DNA from: Actinomycetota bacterium
Lineage (GTDB): Bacteria; Actinomycetota; Actinomycetes; Nanopelagicales; Nanopelagicaceae
Assembly: GCA_029978425.1 (NCBI GenBank)
Contig: JAPOJL010000007.1
Coordinates: forward strand, 1 to 17,790
Reading direction: 5' to 3'
DNA: 17,790 bases
Shown: positions 7,849-16,444 of the stretch, one piece after another
How the letters are laid out: each line of letters opens with the position of its first letter
Numbering within the stretch: position 1 is the stretch's first letter
The notes under the pieces: generated by a model
What the model saw: only the letters and a program-made list of their open reading frames with translations
The model's database searches: none
Told to the model about the DNA's origin: nothing
Made by a program: the position numbers and the translations under genes

Positions 7849-8361
7849 ATGCAAACTTACTTCTGGATACCCCTGCTGATCCTCATCGCTATCTGGTATC
7901 TCACCTTTAGCGCGAATCGCCTGGATCGATTACATCACCGCGCTGAAACTTCATGGGCGAATCTCGATGCGATATTGCAGCGCCGAGCGGCGTTAGCACT
8001 TGATATTGCACATCAAGAGAAAATTGATCCAGCGACGAACCTTCTTTTAACCGCGGCTGCACACCAAGCCCGCGAGGCGGATATCTCAGAGCGTAGTGAG
8101 GCCGAGAGTGGATTGACTCAAGCGCTGCTTATTTTGAGCGAAGATGATGAATTGATTGCTTCTTACCCACAACTTTTCGCGGAACTAGATCTCATTACTG
8201 AGCGATTACGCATTGCAATTTCGCTCCATGTCGAGGCTGTCGCGGCAGCTCGCTCTCGCCGCGAGAAGATGATTTATCGGATTTTTAGGCTTGCAGGTCA
8301 CGCTCCTCTCCCAGTCAAGCATGCCTTTGAAGATGATTCTCTTCAGGAACCCAAGCGATGA
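7849..8361 (+). CDS. LemA-like membrane-anchored protein
   Basis: This protein of about 170 residues has one N-terminal membrane segment (about 3-21) followed by a helical domain. SANRLDRLHHRAETSWANLDAILQRRA resembles the start of LemA-family domains (an Asn/Leu-rich helix, then AW..LD..L.RR). The middle segment YPQLFAELDLITERLRIA (residues 105-122) and the C-terminal FRLAGHAPLP fit the same helical fold and an actinobacterial group that, as I recall, follows pimA. No catalytic motif is visible and the function is unknown. GTG 7846 overlaps the pimA stop by one base; ATG 7849 is the next codon and has GAGAGGATGAG upstream, so I prefer ATG. It overlaps the next gene by ATGA. A link to envelope lipid or PIM biology is inferred from position only. 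Confidence 0.75.
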   Translation: MQTYFWIPLLILIAIWYLTFSANRLDRLHHRAETSWANLDAILQRRAALALDIAHQEKIDPATNLLLTAAAHQAREADISERSEAESGLTQALLILSEDDELIASYPQLFAELDLITERLRIAISLHVEAVAAARSRREKMIYRIFRLAGHAPLPVKHAFEDDSLQEPKR

Positions 8362-9335
8362 AGAGATTTTTTGGGCTAATCATGGTTGCTCTTCTGAGCA
8401 GCTGCTCATTAGTGAGCGGAGGCGAGCAATCACAGCCTGAAATTGAGAGGAATGTTCTAACTGGACTTCCTGGTTCCAATGGAAAAGTCCTTGCTGTTAA
8501 ATTCGATGACACTGTTTATGCACATCCACAAGAAGGCATTGAATTTGCCGACGTCGTCTTTGTGACGCAAGTTGAAGCTGGATTAACTCGTGTGATGGGT
8601 ATCTACAGTTCAAACTATCCCGAAATTCTAGGGCCCATTCGCTCTGCCAGAATTAGCGATATCGATATCTTGGCCCAATTTGGAAAGGTCGGCTTTCTCT
8701 ACAGCGGTTCTCAATCAAAGCTTCGTCCAGTTTTGTCTGCTTCGAATATCGTGAACTTGAGTGCAGAGCGAAATCCTCCGAGTATCTATTTCAACGATCC
8801 AGAGAGAACTGCGCCTTATGCCATGATGGTGAAACCAAATCTGTTACTGGAGAAAGCCTCTGAAGTTGAATCGGTAAAATCTGTAGGTTGGAAACATGGA
8901 GTTCGTTCGACTTCGGCCAAAAAAATATTCTCGGCGACAATTCGCTGGCCCAATGCCGTCTACAAAGCAACGTGGAGCAAATCTGAACGGCGATTTGTCC
9001 TTGATCACGACAATAAAGCAAACCTTGCAGCAAGTGGTGAGCAACTTGGTTCGCCCATGATGGTGATACAGATCGCCAGCATTAGACCTTCCGAGTATGG
9101 GGATAAATTTGGCGGAGTTACTCCTAAGACAACTGTTACAGGTACCGGCACTGGATACTTGCTTCGTAATGGATCGGTCACCAAGGCAATATGGGAACGC
9201 GCAACTCCTGAGGCTCCAACTACATGGACGCTAGAGAATGGCACCGATGCCTTCTTTCAACGTGGCCAAGTTTGGATATTTCTAACTGATCAAGAGCCTG
9301 AATTTGAGTTCGCTCCGATAAAGGCTCAGAAATAG
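8358..9335 (+). CDS. DUF3048 domain lipoprotein (YerB-like)
   Basis: This 325-residue secreted protein has a lipoprotein signal: basic MKR, a hydrophobic core, and lipobox LSSC with acyl-accepting Cys16. The mature part fits the DUF3048 family: LTGLPG...VLAVKFDDT near the start, ADVVFVTQVEAGLTRVMGIY (residues 65-84), a GPIRSARISDIDIL block (92-105), and a C-terminal DUF3048_C-like region with TVTGTGTGYLLRNGSV (260-275) and a tryptophan-rich end. It should be anchored on the outer face of the membrane. The molecular function of the family is unknown to me. It starts inside the stop of the LemA-like gene (ATGA), so the two are probably translated together and may act at the same surface. A short imperfect inverted repeat (9329-9353) covers its stop, too weak to call a terminator. 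Confidence 0.88.
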   Translation: MKRFFGLIMVALLSSCSLVSGGEQSQPEIERNVLTGLPGSNGKVLAVKFDDTVYAHPQEGIEFADVVFVTQVEAGLTRVMGIYSSNYPEILGPIRSARISDIDILAQFGKVGFLYSGSQSKLRPVLSASNIVNLSAERNPPSIYFNDPERTAPYAMMVKPNLLLEKASEVESVKSVGWKHGVRSTSAKKIFSATIRWPNAVYKATWSKSERRFVLDHDNKANLAASGEQLGSPMMVIQIASIRPSEYGDKFGGVTPKTTVTGTGTGYLLRNGSVTKAIWERATPEAPTTWTLENGTDAFFQRGQVWIFLTDQEPEFEFAPIKAQK

Positions 9336-9363
9336 GCGGATTCGCGAGATTTCACTTTCAAAG

Positions 9364-9369
9364 TAGAAT
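9364..9369 (+). promoter_or_regulatory. Putative -10 element (TAGAAT) for pdxS
   Basis: TAGAAT lies 7 nt before an ATG at 9377, the spacing seen at other leaderless starts in this window. That ATG is out of frame with pdxS and meets TGA after three codons (see the pdxS finding). TTCGCG at 9341-9346 is a weak candidate -35 with a 17-bp spacer. Confidence 0.45.
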
Positions 9370-9416
9370 CCGACTGATGAAGAACTGAAACAGGCACCTC
9401 GCGCGTTAAGCGAGGA

Positions 9417-10265
9417 ATGGCAGAAATGCTCAAAGGCGGCGTCATTATGGATGTCGTCAATGCAGAACAAGCACGCATCGCTGAGGATGCTGGCGCAGTT
9501 GCTGTGATGGCCCTGGAACGTGTACCTGCCGATATTCGCGCCCAAGGTGGCGTTGCCCGCATGTCTGATCCAGACATGATTGCTGAGATTCAAAAATCAG
9601 TTTCTATTCCAGTAATGGCAAAGGCTCGCATCGGACATTTTGTTGAAGCCCAAATTCTTCAAGCAATTGGCGTTGATTACATCGACGAGTCAGAAGTTTT
9701 AACCCCAGCCGATTACACGCACCATATTGATAAGTGGAATTTCACGGTTCCTTTTGTTTGCGGTGCCACAAACCTTGGCGAAGCACTTCGTCGTATCAAC
9801 GAAGGAGCAGCCATGATTCGCTCCAAAGGCGAAGCGGGTACCGGAGATGTTTCCAATGCGACCACGCATATGCGAGCAATATCGGATGAAATTCGCCGCC
9901 TCACATCAATGCGCCAAGACGAACTTTATGTCGCTGCAAAAGAATTGCAAGCGCCTTATGAATTGGTCAAAGAGATTGCAGAAAGTGGAAAACTTCCAGT
10001 TGTTCTCTTTACCGCCGGGGGAATTGCAACCCCAGCCGATGCAGCAATGATGATGCAACTTGGCGCCGATGGCGTTTTTGTTGGTTCAGGAATCTTCAAA
10101 TCAGGAAATCCAGCTCAACGAGCTGCTGCATGTGTAAAGGCGACAACTTTCTTTGATGATGCAAAGGTTCTAGCCGATGTCTCGCGTGGCTTGGGAGATG
10201 CGATGGTTGGTATCAATGTTGCTGACATACCCGTTCCTCATCGTCTTGCTGAGCGAGGCTGGTAG
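9417..10265 (+). CDS. pdxS: Pyridoxal 5'-phosphate synthase subunit PdxS, 5' end uncertain
   Basis: This TIM-barrel lyase builds PLP from ribose 5-phosphate, glyceraldehyde 3-phosphate and ammonia supplied by PdxT. From ATG 9417 it is 282 residues, with Asp12, Lys69 (VMAKARIGH) and Lys137 ([11 protein letters not shown]). These correspond to Asp24, Lys81 and Lys149 of Bacillus PdxS, an offset of 12. The C-terminal [12 protein letters not shown] and QRAA blocks are typical. The 12 codons before 9417 (9381-9416) read [12 protein letters not shown], matching the conserved PdxS N-terminus, but the frame has no start codon there: TGA lies at 9378-9380. ATG 9377 is one base out of frame. The annotated start at 9417 thus probably misses real N-terminal sequence; its AGGA is only 2-3 nt from the ATG. 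The gene heads the pdxS-pdxT-yebC unit. Confidence 0.95.
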   Translation: MAEMLKGGVIMDVVNAEQARIAEDAGAVAVMALERVPADIRAQGGVARMSDPDMIAEIQKSVSIPVMAKARIGHFVEAQILQAIGVDYIDESEVLTPADYTHHIDKWNFTVPFVCGATNLGEALRRINEGAAMIRSKGEAGTGDVSNATTHMRAISDEIRRLTSMRQDELYVAAKELQAPYELVKEIAESGKLPVVLFTAGGIATPADAAMMMQLGADGVFVGSGIFKSGNPAQRAAACVKATTFFDDAKVLADVSRGLGDAMVGINVADIPVPHRLAERGW

Positions 10266-10270
10266 CTCAC

Positions 10271-10870
10271 GTGAAGATTGGAGTCTTAGCGCTCCAAGGT
10301 GATGTACGCGAACATATTCGCTCTCTTGGAGATTGTGGAGTAACCGCGGTTGCGGTGAAAAAGCCCGATGAAATTTCCGCAGTAGATGCCCTTGTCATTC
10401 CCGGTGGGGAATCGACCACCATCGCAAAGTTAGCTCGTTCTTTTGATGTTTTTGATCTCATTTCCTCACGAATTCACGAAGGAATGCCAGTTTACGGATC
10501 TTGCGCAGGAATGATTCTTATTGCAAATACGGTCCTTGATGCGATTGAAGGACAAGAGACTTTTGGCGGTATCGATGCTGTTGTTCGTAGAAATGCCTTC
10601 GGCCGACAAGTTGATTCATTTGAAGCTGATTTACAGTTTTCGGGAATTACTGATGCTCCATTTCGAGCGATTTTTATTAGAGCGCCATGGGTTGAATCTG
10701 TTGGATCCGAGGTCAAGGTTCTTGCGAACGTAGATGGCCATCCCGTTGCAATTCGTCAGGGACATCTCCTTGCAACTTCATTTCATCCCGAGTTGACTGG
10801 CGATAACCGAGTACACCGCTATTTTGTTGATTCCGTCTGCAAAGAGTCTTTGAAGGTTGGTTCACGTTAA
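10271..10870 (+). CDS. pdxT: Pyridoxal 5'-phosphate synthase glutaminase subunit PdxT
   Basis: This 199-residue class I glutamine amidotransferase releases ammonia from glutamine and channels it to PdxS. It starts [15 protein letters not shown], has the glutamine-binding PGGESTT (44-50), the nucleophile elbow GSCAGM with Cys78, and the FHPEL triad part with His172 and Glu174. The family usually has GTCAGM, so Ser77 is a mild variation. It uses GTG 10271, 5 nt after the pdxS stop, with no clear Shine-Dalgarno sequence, so translation probably depends on pdxS. The stop overlaps the yebC start by one base (TAATG). Confidence 0.96.
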   Translation: MKIGVLALQGDVREHIRSLGDCGVTAVAVKKPDEISAVDALVIPGGESTTIAKLARSFDVFDLISSRIHEGMPVYGSCAGMILIANTVLDAIEGQETFGGIDAVVRRNAFGRQVDSFEADLQFSGITDAPFRAIFIRAPWVESVGSEVKVLANVDGHPVAIRQGHLLATSFHPELTGDNRVHRYFVDSVCKESLKVGSR

Positions 10871-11631
10871 TGTCAGGTCATTCCAAATGGGCAACAATCA
10901 AACGCAAGAAGGCGTTGATTGATTCCAAGCGTTCACGTGCCTTTGCTAAATACATAAAAGCAATTGAAGTATCAGCGCGAAACGGTGGCGCTGATCCGGC
11001 GGGAAATCCAACGCTTTATGATGCAATTCAAAAGGCGAAGAAGAACTCAGTCCCCAGCGACAATATTGAAAGAGCGTTGAAACGAGCATCGGGACAAGAC
11101 GAGTCGGGTTCTCATTGGGAGACGATTATGTATGAGGGTTATGGCCCAGGTGGAGTAGCAATTCTCATTGAATGTCTTTCGGATAATCGCAATCGCGCAG
11201 CTTCTGAAGTCCGCGTCGCTGTCACCCGAAATGGTGGAACTATGGCTGATCCTGGTTCTGTTGCGTACATGTTCAATCGCAAAGGCGTCGTTATCGTGAA
11301 GAAAGTTCAGGGGAGTGCAACTCTCACGGAAGATCGAATTCTTGAATGCGTACTTGATGTTGGCGCCGAAGAAGTGAACGATCTTGGAGAGAACTTTGAA
11401 GTAGTAAGCGCAGCAACCGATTTGGTTGATATTCGCTCAGCGCTTCAGACAGCGGGTATTGATTATGAATCTGCCGATGTTTCATTTCTACCGTCGATAT
11501 CTATCCCCGTGGATGCCACCCAAGCAAAAGCTATCTTTGAGTTAATTGACGCAATTGAAGACTGTGATGATGTCCAGAATGTTTATGGAAATTTTGATGT
11601 TTCTGATGAAGTGATGGCGAGCCTTTCTTAG
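10870..11631 (+). CDS. YebC/PmpR family protein
   Basis: This 253-residue protein is a complete YebC/PmpR family member. It opens with the hallmark [20 protein letters not shown], then [26 protein letters not shown] (residues 65-73) and [20 protein letters not shown], and ends with the acidic segment [17 protein letters not shown]. Family members bind nucleic acids: some are described as transcriptional regulators, while others are reported to help translation of difficult sequences such as polyproline stretches. It overlaps the pdxT stop by one base and precedes ruvC, the common actinobacterial order. The exact role here cannot be read from the sequence. Confidence 0.95.
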   Translation: MSGHSKWATIKRKKALIDSKRSRAFAKYIKAIEVSARNGGADPAGNPTLYDAIQKAKKNSVPSDNIERALKRASGQDESGSHWETIMYEGYGPGGVAILIECLSDNRNRAASEVRVAVTRNGGTMADPGSVAYMFNRKGVVIVKKVQGSATLTEDRILECVLDVGAEEVNDLGENFEVVSAATDLVDIRSALQTAGIDYESADVSFLPSISIPVDATQAKAIFELIDAIEDCDDVQNVYGNFDVSDEVMASLS

Positions 11632-11649
11632 CCTGTTTTTCTTGCGCAT

Positions 11650-11655
11650 TAGGCT
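11650..11655 (+). promoter_or_regulatory. Putative -10 element (TAGGCT) for leaderless ruvC mRNA
   Basis: TAGGCT ends 6 nt before ATG 11662. This favours ATG 11662 over the in-frame TTG at 11656, which would directly abut the box. The identical hexamer and spacing occur before the minus-strand GTG at 5164. Confidence 0.5.
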
Positions 11656-11661
11656 TTGGAG

Positions 11662-12210
11662 ATGCGAGTTCTTGGAGTAGATCCTGGATTAACTCGATGC
11701 GGTATCGGCATCGTGGAGCGGCGTGGAGCGCGTGAACTTGTACTCATTGATTGTGGCGTTATCCGTACTGATGTAGATGCCACACTGGATCAACGACTTC
11801 TTCAATTACACGATGAACTAAATAATTGGATCAAGCGCTATAAGCCAGATGTAATTGCTGTCGAGAGAGTTTTCTCGCAATTGAATGTTCGAACTGCGAT
11901 GGCAACTGGCCAAGCTGCCGGCGTCGCATTGTTGTTAGCTGCACAGTCGGGGGCTCCCATAGCGCTTCATACCCCTAGTGAGGTCAAGGCTGCAGTCTCG
12001 GGTTCAGGAAGAGCTGATAAGAAACAAGTCGCTGCAATGGTCACGAAAATTCTTAATTTAGATGCGCCACCGAAACCAGTTGATACAACAGATGCCCTGG
12101 CTCTGGCTATCTGCCATCATTGGAGAGGAGCAGGTTCAAAGAGAATTGCATCTGCAGCTGCGAAGGAGCGGTCTCGTTTGAAGATTTTGAAAAATAAGGC
12201 GAAGAAGTAG
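11662..12210 (+). CDS. ruvC: Holliday junction endodeoxyribonuclease RuvC
   Basis: This 182-residue RNase H-fold nuclease resolves Holliday junctions as a dimer with RuvAB. With ATG 11662 the protein begins MRVLGVDPGLTRCG, matching the family start. The four acidic active-site residues are present: Asp7 (VDPG), Glu68 (AVERVF), Asp141 and Asp144 (DTTDALALA). The frame extends to a TTG at 11656, adding two residues, but that codon touches the -10-like box. The C-terminal tail is strongly basic (KERSRLKILKNKAKK). It is the first gene of ruvC-ruvA-ruvB; ruvA follows after 5 nt. Confidence 0.96.
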   Translation: MRVLGVDPGLTRCGIGIVERRGARELVLIDCGVIRTDVDATLDQRLLQLHDELNNWIKRYKPDVIAVERVFSQLNVRTAMATGQAAGVALLLAAQSGAPIALHTPSEVKAAVSGSGRADKKQVAAMVTKILNLDAPPKPVDTTDALALAICHHWRGAGSKRIASAAAKERSRLKILKNKAKK

Positions 12211-12215
12211 CGACG

Positions 12216-12812
12216 ATGATTGCGCACCTATCTGGCTCTATTCTTGATGTTCGCCTCAACCAACTTGTCATCGACGTTGCCGGAATCGGCTACCAGGTTA
12301 CTGTGGCGCCCGAACTTGCTGCAGAGAGCCGAGTCGGTCAATCGATATCACTTCATACTTCACTCGTCGTCCGCGAAGACTCATGGACTTTATTTGGCTT
12401 TAGCAATGCCGATGCAAAGAACCTTTTCGAGCAACTTCAATCGGTCACTGGAATTGGTCCTAAAGTGGCCAGCGCGCTACTCGCGGTCTATCAACCAGAA
12501 GAACTCAGAAGTGCGATCGCCGCTCAAGACAACGCGGCGCTCGAAAGAGTTCCTGGCATCGGGAAAAAAGTTGCCTCCCGAATAATTCTCGAACTCAAAG
12601 ATAAATTTGGTGGGGGATACCGCAGCAAGAGTTCACTATCTGGGCCTTGGCGTACTCAAGTTATCGGTGCGTTAACGGGATTGGGATACTCTGCGAAAGA
12701 AGCGGAATCTGCTCTGGATGATGTTCTTTCTGACTTTGGACGTACTCCAACCGAGGCGGATCTTCCTGAGATGCTGAAGTTAGCTCTGGCTCAGTCACGG
12801 CGTAAATCATGA
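12216..12812 (+). CDS. ruvA: Holliday junction branch migration protein RuvA
   Basis: This 198-residue protein binds four-way junctions as a tetramer and loads the RuvB motor. It has the N-terminal OB-fold domain ([12 protein letters not shown] to about residue 62), two helix-hairpin-helix motifs ([13 protein letters not shown] at 77-89 and [14 protein letters not shown] at 112-125) and the C-terminal domain III (about 145-198) that contacts RuvB. ATG 12216 follows the ruvC stop by 5 nt, with the purine-rich AAGGCGAAGAAG at the end of ruvC as a possible ribosome binding site. It overlaps ruvB by ATGA. Length and motifs are normal. Confidence 0.97.
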   Translation: MIAHLSGSILDVRLNQLVIDVAGIGYQVTVAPELAAESRVGQSISLHTSLVVREDSWTLFGFSNADAKNLFEQLQSVTGIGPKVASALLAVYQPEELRSAIAAQDNAALERVPGIGKKVASRIILELKDKFGGGYRSKSSLSGPWRTQVIGALTGLGYSAKEAESALDDVLSDFGRTPTEADLPEMLKLALAQSRRKS

Positions 12813-13846
12813 GCGATGAGTTAATGAATTCATCGATGTCACCTGAGGACATCACAGCAGAACAAGCGCTGCGCCCAACATCGTTACAAGAGTTCGTGGG
12901 ACAGCAACGAGTTAAAGACCAAGTTGACCTTCTATTAAGAGCCGCGCGTGAGCGCGGTACTCCATCGGATCACATTCTTCTTTCGGGGCCACCTGGTTTG
13001 GGTAAAACAACTCTCGCGTTAATCGTTGCAACAGAAATGCAAGCACCGATACGCGTGACGAGTGGACCTGCCATCACTCATGCAGGCGATTTAGCTTCGA
13101 TACTCTCTTCACTCGTTGAAGGGGAGATTCTTTTCCTTGACGAAATTCATCGCATGGCGCGACCCGCTGAGGAAATGCTTTACATGGCAATGGAAGATTT
13201 CCGAGTAGATGTCGTTGTTGGCAAGGGACCTGGTGCAACGGCTATTCCGTTGAATCTTCCACATTTCACTCTTGTAGGAGCCACCACTCGTGCGGGTCTT
13301 TTGCCCGGACCATTAAGAGATCGTTTTGGTTTTACCGCTCATCTCGATTTTTACGACGAAGACGATATCGCCAAGATTGTTGAACGCAGCGCCACTTTGC
13401 TCGAAGTCTCGATAACAAAGGAGTCCGTTATTGAATTAGGTCGTCGCTCGCGAGGAACTCCGCGTATTGCTAATCGTCTACTCCGCCGGGTTCGTGATTA
13501 CGCGCAAGTTCACGGAAACGGCGCGATTGATATTGAAACAACTCGCTCGGCGCTCACCATGTATGAGGTTGATGAAATTGGATTAGATCGCCTCGATACA
13601 TCAATTTTGAAGGCTCTGATTGAGCAATTTGGTGGCGGACCTGTGGGACTGAACACATTAGCTATGGCTGTTGGCGAAGAGAGAGAAACAGTGGAATCGG
13701 TAGCAGAGCCTTTTCTTGTGAGAAGTGGATTTATGGTCCGTTCTCCTCGAGGGCGTGCTGCAACTGCGCTGGCCTGGAAGCATTTGGGCAAGACACCCCC
13801 GGCCCAATCACTCGGACTTTTCGACAGTCCTGAATTCCAGGCCTAG
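12809..13846 (+). CDS. ruvB: Holliday junction branch migration ATPase RuvB
   Basis: This 345-residue AAA+ motor drives branch migration as hexamers on either side of RuvA. It has Walker [10 protein letters not shown] (60-68), Walker B LFLDEIH (108-114, Asp111, Glu112), sensor 1 GATT (157-160), the arginine-finger segment PLRDRFG (168-174, Arg170), sensor 2 in [13 protein letters not shown], and a C-terminal winged-helix domain (about 255-335) with [12 protein letters not shown]. It overlaps ruvA by 4 nt. Its stop lies within a -10-like box for secD. Confidence 0.98.
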   Translation: MSDELMNSSMSPEDITAEQALRPTSLQEFVGQQRVKDQVDLLLRAARERGTPSDHILLSGPPGLGKTTLALIVATEMQAPIRVTSGPAITHAGDLASILSSLVEGEILFLDEIHRMARPAEEMLYMAMEDFRVDVVVGKGPGATAIPLNLPHFTLVGATTRAGLLPGPLRDRFGFTAHLDFYDEDDIAKIVERSATLLEVSITKESVIELGRRSRGTPRIANRLLRRVRDYAQVHGNGAIDIETTRSALTMYEVDEIGLDRLDTSILKALIEQFGGGPVGLNTLAMAVGEERETVESVAEPFLVRSGFMVRSPRGRAATALAWKHLGKTPPAQSLGLFDSPEFQA

Positions 13847-13849
13847 ACT
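13844..13849 (+). promoter_or_regulatory. Putative -10 element (TAGACT) for secD
   Basis: TAGACT overlaps the ruvB stop codon and ends 8 nt before ATG 13858. No Shine-Dalgarno sequence is present (TTCGCCCC lies between). A transcript would be leaderless or have a leader of 1-2 nt. Confidence 0.4.
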
Positions 13850-13857
13850 TTCGCCCC

Positions 13858-15408
13858 ATGTCGTTCGAAAATAGGTCTTACGCAAATAATCAGCGCAACT
13901 CAGGCGCCGCAAAAAATGCGCGTCCCGTTCGCACCCTTCTCGTCACGGTTCTGGCGACCGCAATTCTTTATGGAGTAGCGATCGCAACCGGTGCTACCTC
14001 TATCAACCTCGGATTAGATCTGCGCGGTGGAACCAGTGTGACCTTGCAACCTCGACTACAAGCGGGACAAGAAGGCCAAGTCACCGCCGAAGCGATTGAC
14101 CAAGCGGTTGCGATTATTCGCCAGCGCGTCAACTCTTTGGGTGTAGCGGAAGCTGAAGTTGCTGCAGAAGGAACCGGCACCAATCGACAGATTGTGATCT
14201 CCGTTCCTGGGGAGACAGGTCGTCGCGTTGTTGAACTCGTCGGACAAACTGCGGAGCTGCGATTTAGACAAGTTTTGCTTCAGGCAAGTGCGATCCCAAC
14301 TGCGGAAGATGACACTTTGCTACAAGGAGGAACGCTTCCTCCGGAAATAGTGACTGCATTCAAGTCACTTGATTGCACCAAACCTGAATCAACTTTGGGA
14401 AGCGGTGGCGATGTTGCAACTTCTCCCATTGTTACCTGTGACCGCGATGGTGCAGCCCGATACATTTTGGCTGCCGCACAAGTAGTTGGAAGCGATATTA
14501 AAGGTGCAACAGCTGCCCTCGATCAACAGAACGCTAGCGGCTGGTTTGTCTCATTAGATTTCACAGGAGAAGGTTCAAAGAAGTTCGGAACTCTCACACA
14601 GAGCGTTGTCAATCTGCCTTCACCACAGAATCAGGTAGCTATCGTCCTTGATGGCGTCGTTGTATCTGCCCCAAGAATTAACGAAGCAATTCTCGGTGGA
14701 AGCGCGCAGATCACGGGAAGCTTTACTCAAGTTGAGGCTCAAGATCTCGCGAATGTTTTGAAGTACGGCTCACTTCCACTCGCCTTTGATCGCGGAGAGG
14801 TTCAGCAAGTTTCACCGACTCTGGGAAATGATCAACTTGTTGCGGGTCTCCTAGCCGGTGGCCTTGGATTGCTTCTTGTTGTTCTCTATTCACTTCTCTA
14901 TTACCGAGCGCTGGGTTCTGTGGTCATTGGATCACTTCTCATCGCGGGACTCCATGTTCTTCTCATCTGCTTGCTCCTAGGTAAGTGGGTTGGTTTCACA
15001 CTTACACTTGCCGGTATTGCAGGAATGATTGTGGCAATTGGTATCACCGCTGACTCATTCATCGTTTATTTCGAACGTATTCGCGACGAAATGCGCGATG
15101 GCAAGCCACTTCGAGTAGCAGTTGAAACTGGTTGGCAGCGAGCTCGTCGTACCATCATCGTCGCAGACCTTGTCTCAGTCATCTCTGCTGTCGTTCTCTA
15201 CATAGTCTCGGTCGGAAGTGTTCGAGGCTTCGCATTTACTCTTGGACTCACAACTGCAGTTGACTTGATCGTCATCTTCTTCTTCACCAAGCCATTGGTG
15301 AGCCTGTTAGCAAAACTTAAATATTTCCAGAGTGGCGCATCATGGTCGGGCGTCTCTCCTCGAAGCGTTGGTATGGCCAACGCTGCTGTCGAAGGGAAGG
15401 TTGCTTAA
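13858..15408 (+). CDS. secD: Protein translocase subunit SecD
   Basis: This 516-residue RND-superfamily protein uses the proton gradient with SecF to help finish Sec-dependent export. It has one N-terminal membrane segment (about 25-45), then the LGLDLRGGTSVTL motif (51-63), a large extracytoplasmic P1 domain, and five C-terminal membrane segments (about 325-485). These include VAIGITADSFIVYFERIRDE with Asp399 in the conserved membrane position. Cys173 and Cys194 in P1 could form a disulfide; I recall a similar Cys pair in actinobacterial SecD. It follows ruvB directly, 11 nt after the stop. The yajC gene common at this point in Actinobacteria is absent. secF follows after 2 nt. Confidence 0.97.
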   Translation: MSFENRSYANNQRNSGAAKNARPVRTLLVTVLATAILYGVAIATGATSINLGLDLRGGTSVTLQPRLQAGQEGQVTAEAIDQAVAIIRQRVNSLGVAEAEVAAEGTGTNRQIVISVPGETGRRVVELVGQTAELRFRQVLLQASAIPTAEDDTLLQGGTLPPEIVTAFKSLDCTKPESTLGSGGDVATSPIVTCDRDGAARYILAAAQVVGSDIKGATAALDQQNASGWFVSLDFTGEGSKKFGTLTQSVVNLPSPQNQVAIVLDGVVVSAPRINEAILGGSAQITGSFTQVEAQDLANVLKYGSLPLAFDRGEVQQVSPTLGNDQLVAGLLAGGLGLLLVVLYSLLYYRALGSVVIGSLLIAGLHVLLICLLLGKWVGFTLTLAGIAGMIVAIGITADSFIVYFERIRDEMRDGKPLRVAVETGWQRARRTIIVADLVSVISAVVLYIVSVGSVRGFAFTLGLTTAVDLIVIFFFTKPLVSLLAKLKYFQSGASWSGVSPRSVGMANAAVEGKVA

Positions 15409-15410
15409 TT

Positions 15411-16424
15411 ATGAAATTCACTGGACTTGGCGGTCGGCTTTATCGTGGTGAAACTTCTATCAACATCATTAACGCTCGTCGAAAGTGGTACGCGCTGTCT
15501 GGGGTTTTCGTACTCCTTTCAATCTTCGCTCTTGCAGTTCAGGGTTTGCACCTAGGAATTGAATTCAAGGGTGGTTCAGCGTTCACCGTAACAACAACGT
15601 CAGGCACGGTGGAAGAAGCTCGTTCGGTTGTTTCATCCACTGGATATACCGGAAATACCATTGTGCAGACTATTGGTAATGACAAGATTCGCATTCAGAC
15701 CGGAGTGCTCGAACCGGCTCAGTCCAATGCAATTCAAGACGCGCTTGCAGCTAAGTTTGGCGTGACGGTTGAGTCAATCGATACCCAGAATGTAGGTCCA
15801 TCTTGGGGTGATGAGATTTCAAGAAAGGCATTCCAAGGACTGATTGCATTCCTTATCTGCATCATGATCTACCTTGCGCTGACCTTTGAGCCAAAAATGG
15901 CCGTCGCAGCAATTGTTGCCGTGATCCATGACGTATTTATCACGGTAGGAATTTACGCATTGGTGGGTTTTGAAGTTACTCCATCAACCGTTATTGGCTT
16001 TCTTACTATCTTGGGATATTCCTTGTATGACACCGTTGTTGTCTTCGACAAAGTGCGTGAAAATACCAGGACAATCACCAGCACTGGAAAGAGTACGTAC
16101 GCGCAGGCGACAAATCTTGCTGTCAATCAAACTCTCGTGCGCTCCATGAATACATCGCTCATCGCACTTCTTCCTGTTGCTGCGATTCTCTTCGTTGGCG
16201 CTGGACTACTGGGCGCTGGCACCTTGAAAGATTTGGCGCTAGCTCTCTTTATCGGACTTATTGCTGGAACTTATTCTTCAATCTTCATCGCAGCACCAAT
16301 TCTTGCCAGCCTACGTGAACGCGAGCCAGCCATTAAGGCGCTCAATCAACGCGTTGCGGCCCGACAAGGCGGATCTGTTGCCACAGAGATCTCGCGTAAG
16401 AATCGCAAGAAGCGTCGCAAATAG
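15411..16424 (+). CDS. secF: Protein translocase subunit SecF
   Basis: This 337-residue partner of SecD has one N-terminal membrane segment (about 27-46), the GIEFKGGSAF motif (49-58), a shorter P1-like domain and five further membrane segments. These include GFLTILGYSLYDTVVVFDKVREN with the conserved Asp of YDT. The tail is very basic (SRKNRKKRRK). ATG 15411 has a good ribosome binding site, GAAGGGAAGG at 15391-15400. The frame is open back to 15342 with an earlier ATG, but that region codes for the SecD C-terminus, so 15411 is the start. The usual downstream apt gene is absent; rel follows after 20 nt. Confidence 0.97.
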   Translation: MKFTGLGGRLYRGETSINIINARRKWYALSGVFVLLSIFALAVQGLHLGIEFKGGSAFTVTTTSGTVEEARSVVSSTGYTGNTIVQTIGNDKIRIQTGVLEPAQSNAIQDALAAKFGVTVESIDTQNVGPSWGDEISRKAFQGLIAFLICIMIYLALTFEPKMAVAAIVAVIHDVFITVGIYALVGFEVTPSTVIGFLTILGYSLYDTVVVFDKVRENTRTITSTGKSTYAQATNLAVNQTLVRSMNTSLIALLPVAAILFVGAGLLGAGTLKDLALALFIGLIAGTYSSIFIAAPILASLREREPAIKALNQRVAARQGGSVATEISRKNRKKRRK

Positions 16425-16432
16425 AGCTCAAG

Positions 16433-16438
16433 TAACCT
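16433..16438 (+). promoter_or_regulatory. Putative -10 element (TAACCT) for leaderless rel mRNA
   Basis: TAACCT ends 6 nt before ATG 16445, with no Shine-Dalgarno sequence between. Hexamer and spacing are identical to those before thrS. Confidence 0.5.
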
Positions 16439-16444
16439 AAGCGC

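Noticed and set aside
9329..9353. Inverted repeat GAAAT...ATTTC with an inner GCG/CGC around the DUF3048 stop
   Set aside because: It is imperfect, AT-rich in the outer stem, and not followed by a T-run. It is too weak to call a terminator before pdxS.
11621..11643. T-run after yebC as an intrinsic terminator
   Set aside because: The preceding AGCCT copies are direct, not inverted, repeats, so no stem forms.
12220..12585. Second long open frame inside ruvA
   Set aside because: It is an alternative frame of a fully conserved gene, and its translation shows no recognisable family.
15342..15410. Upstream extension of the secF frame with an earlier ATG
   Set aside because: It overlaps the conserved SecD C-terminus. 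ATG 15411 has a clear ribosome binding site and the expected SecF N-terminus.
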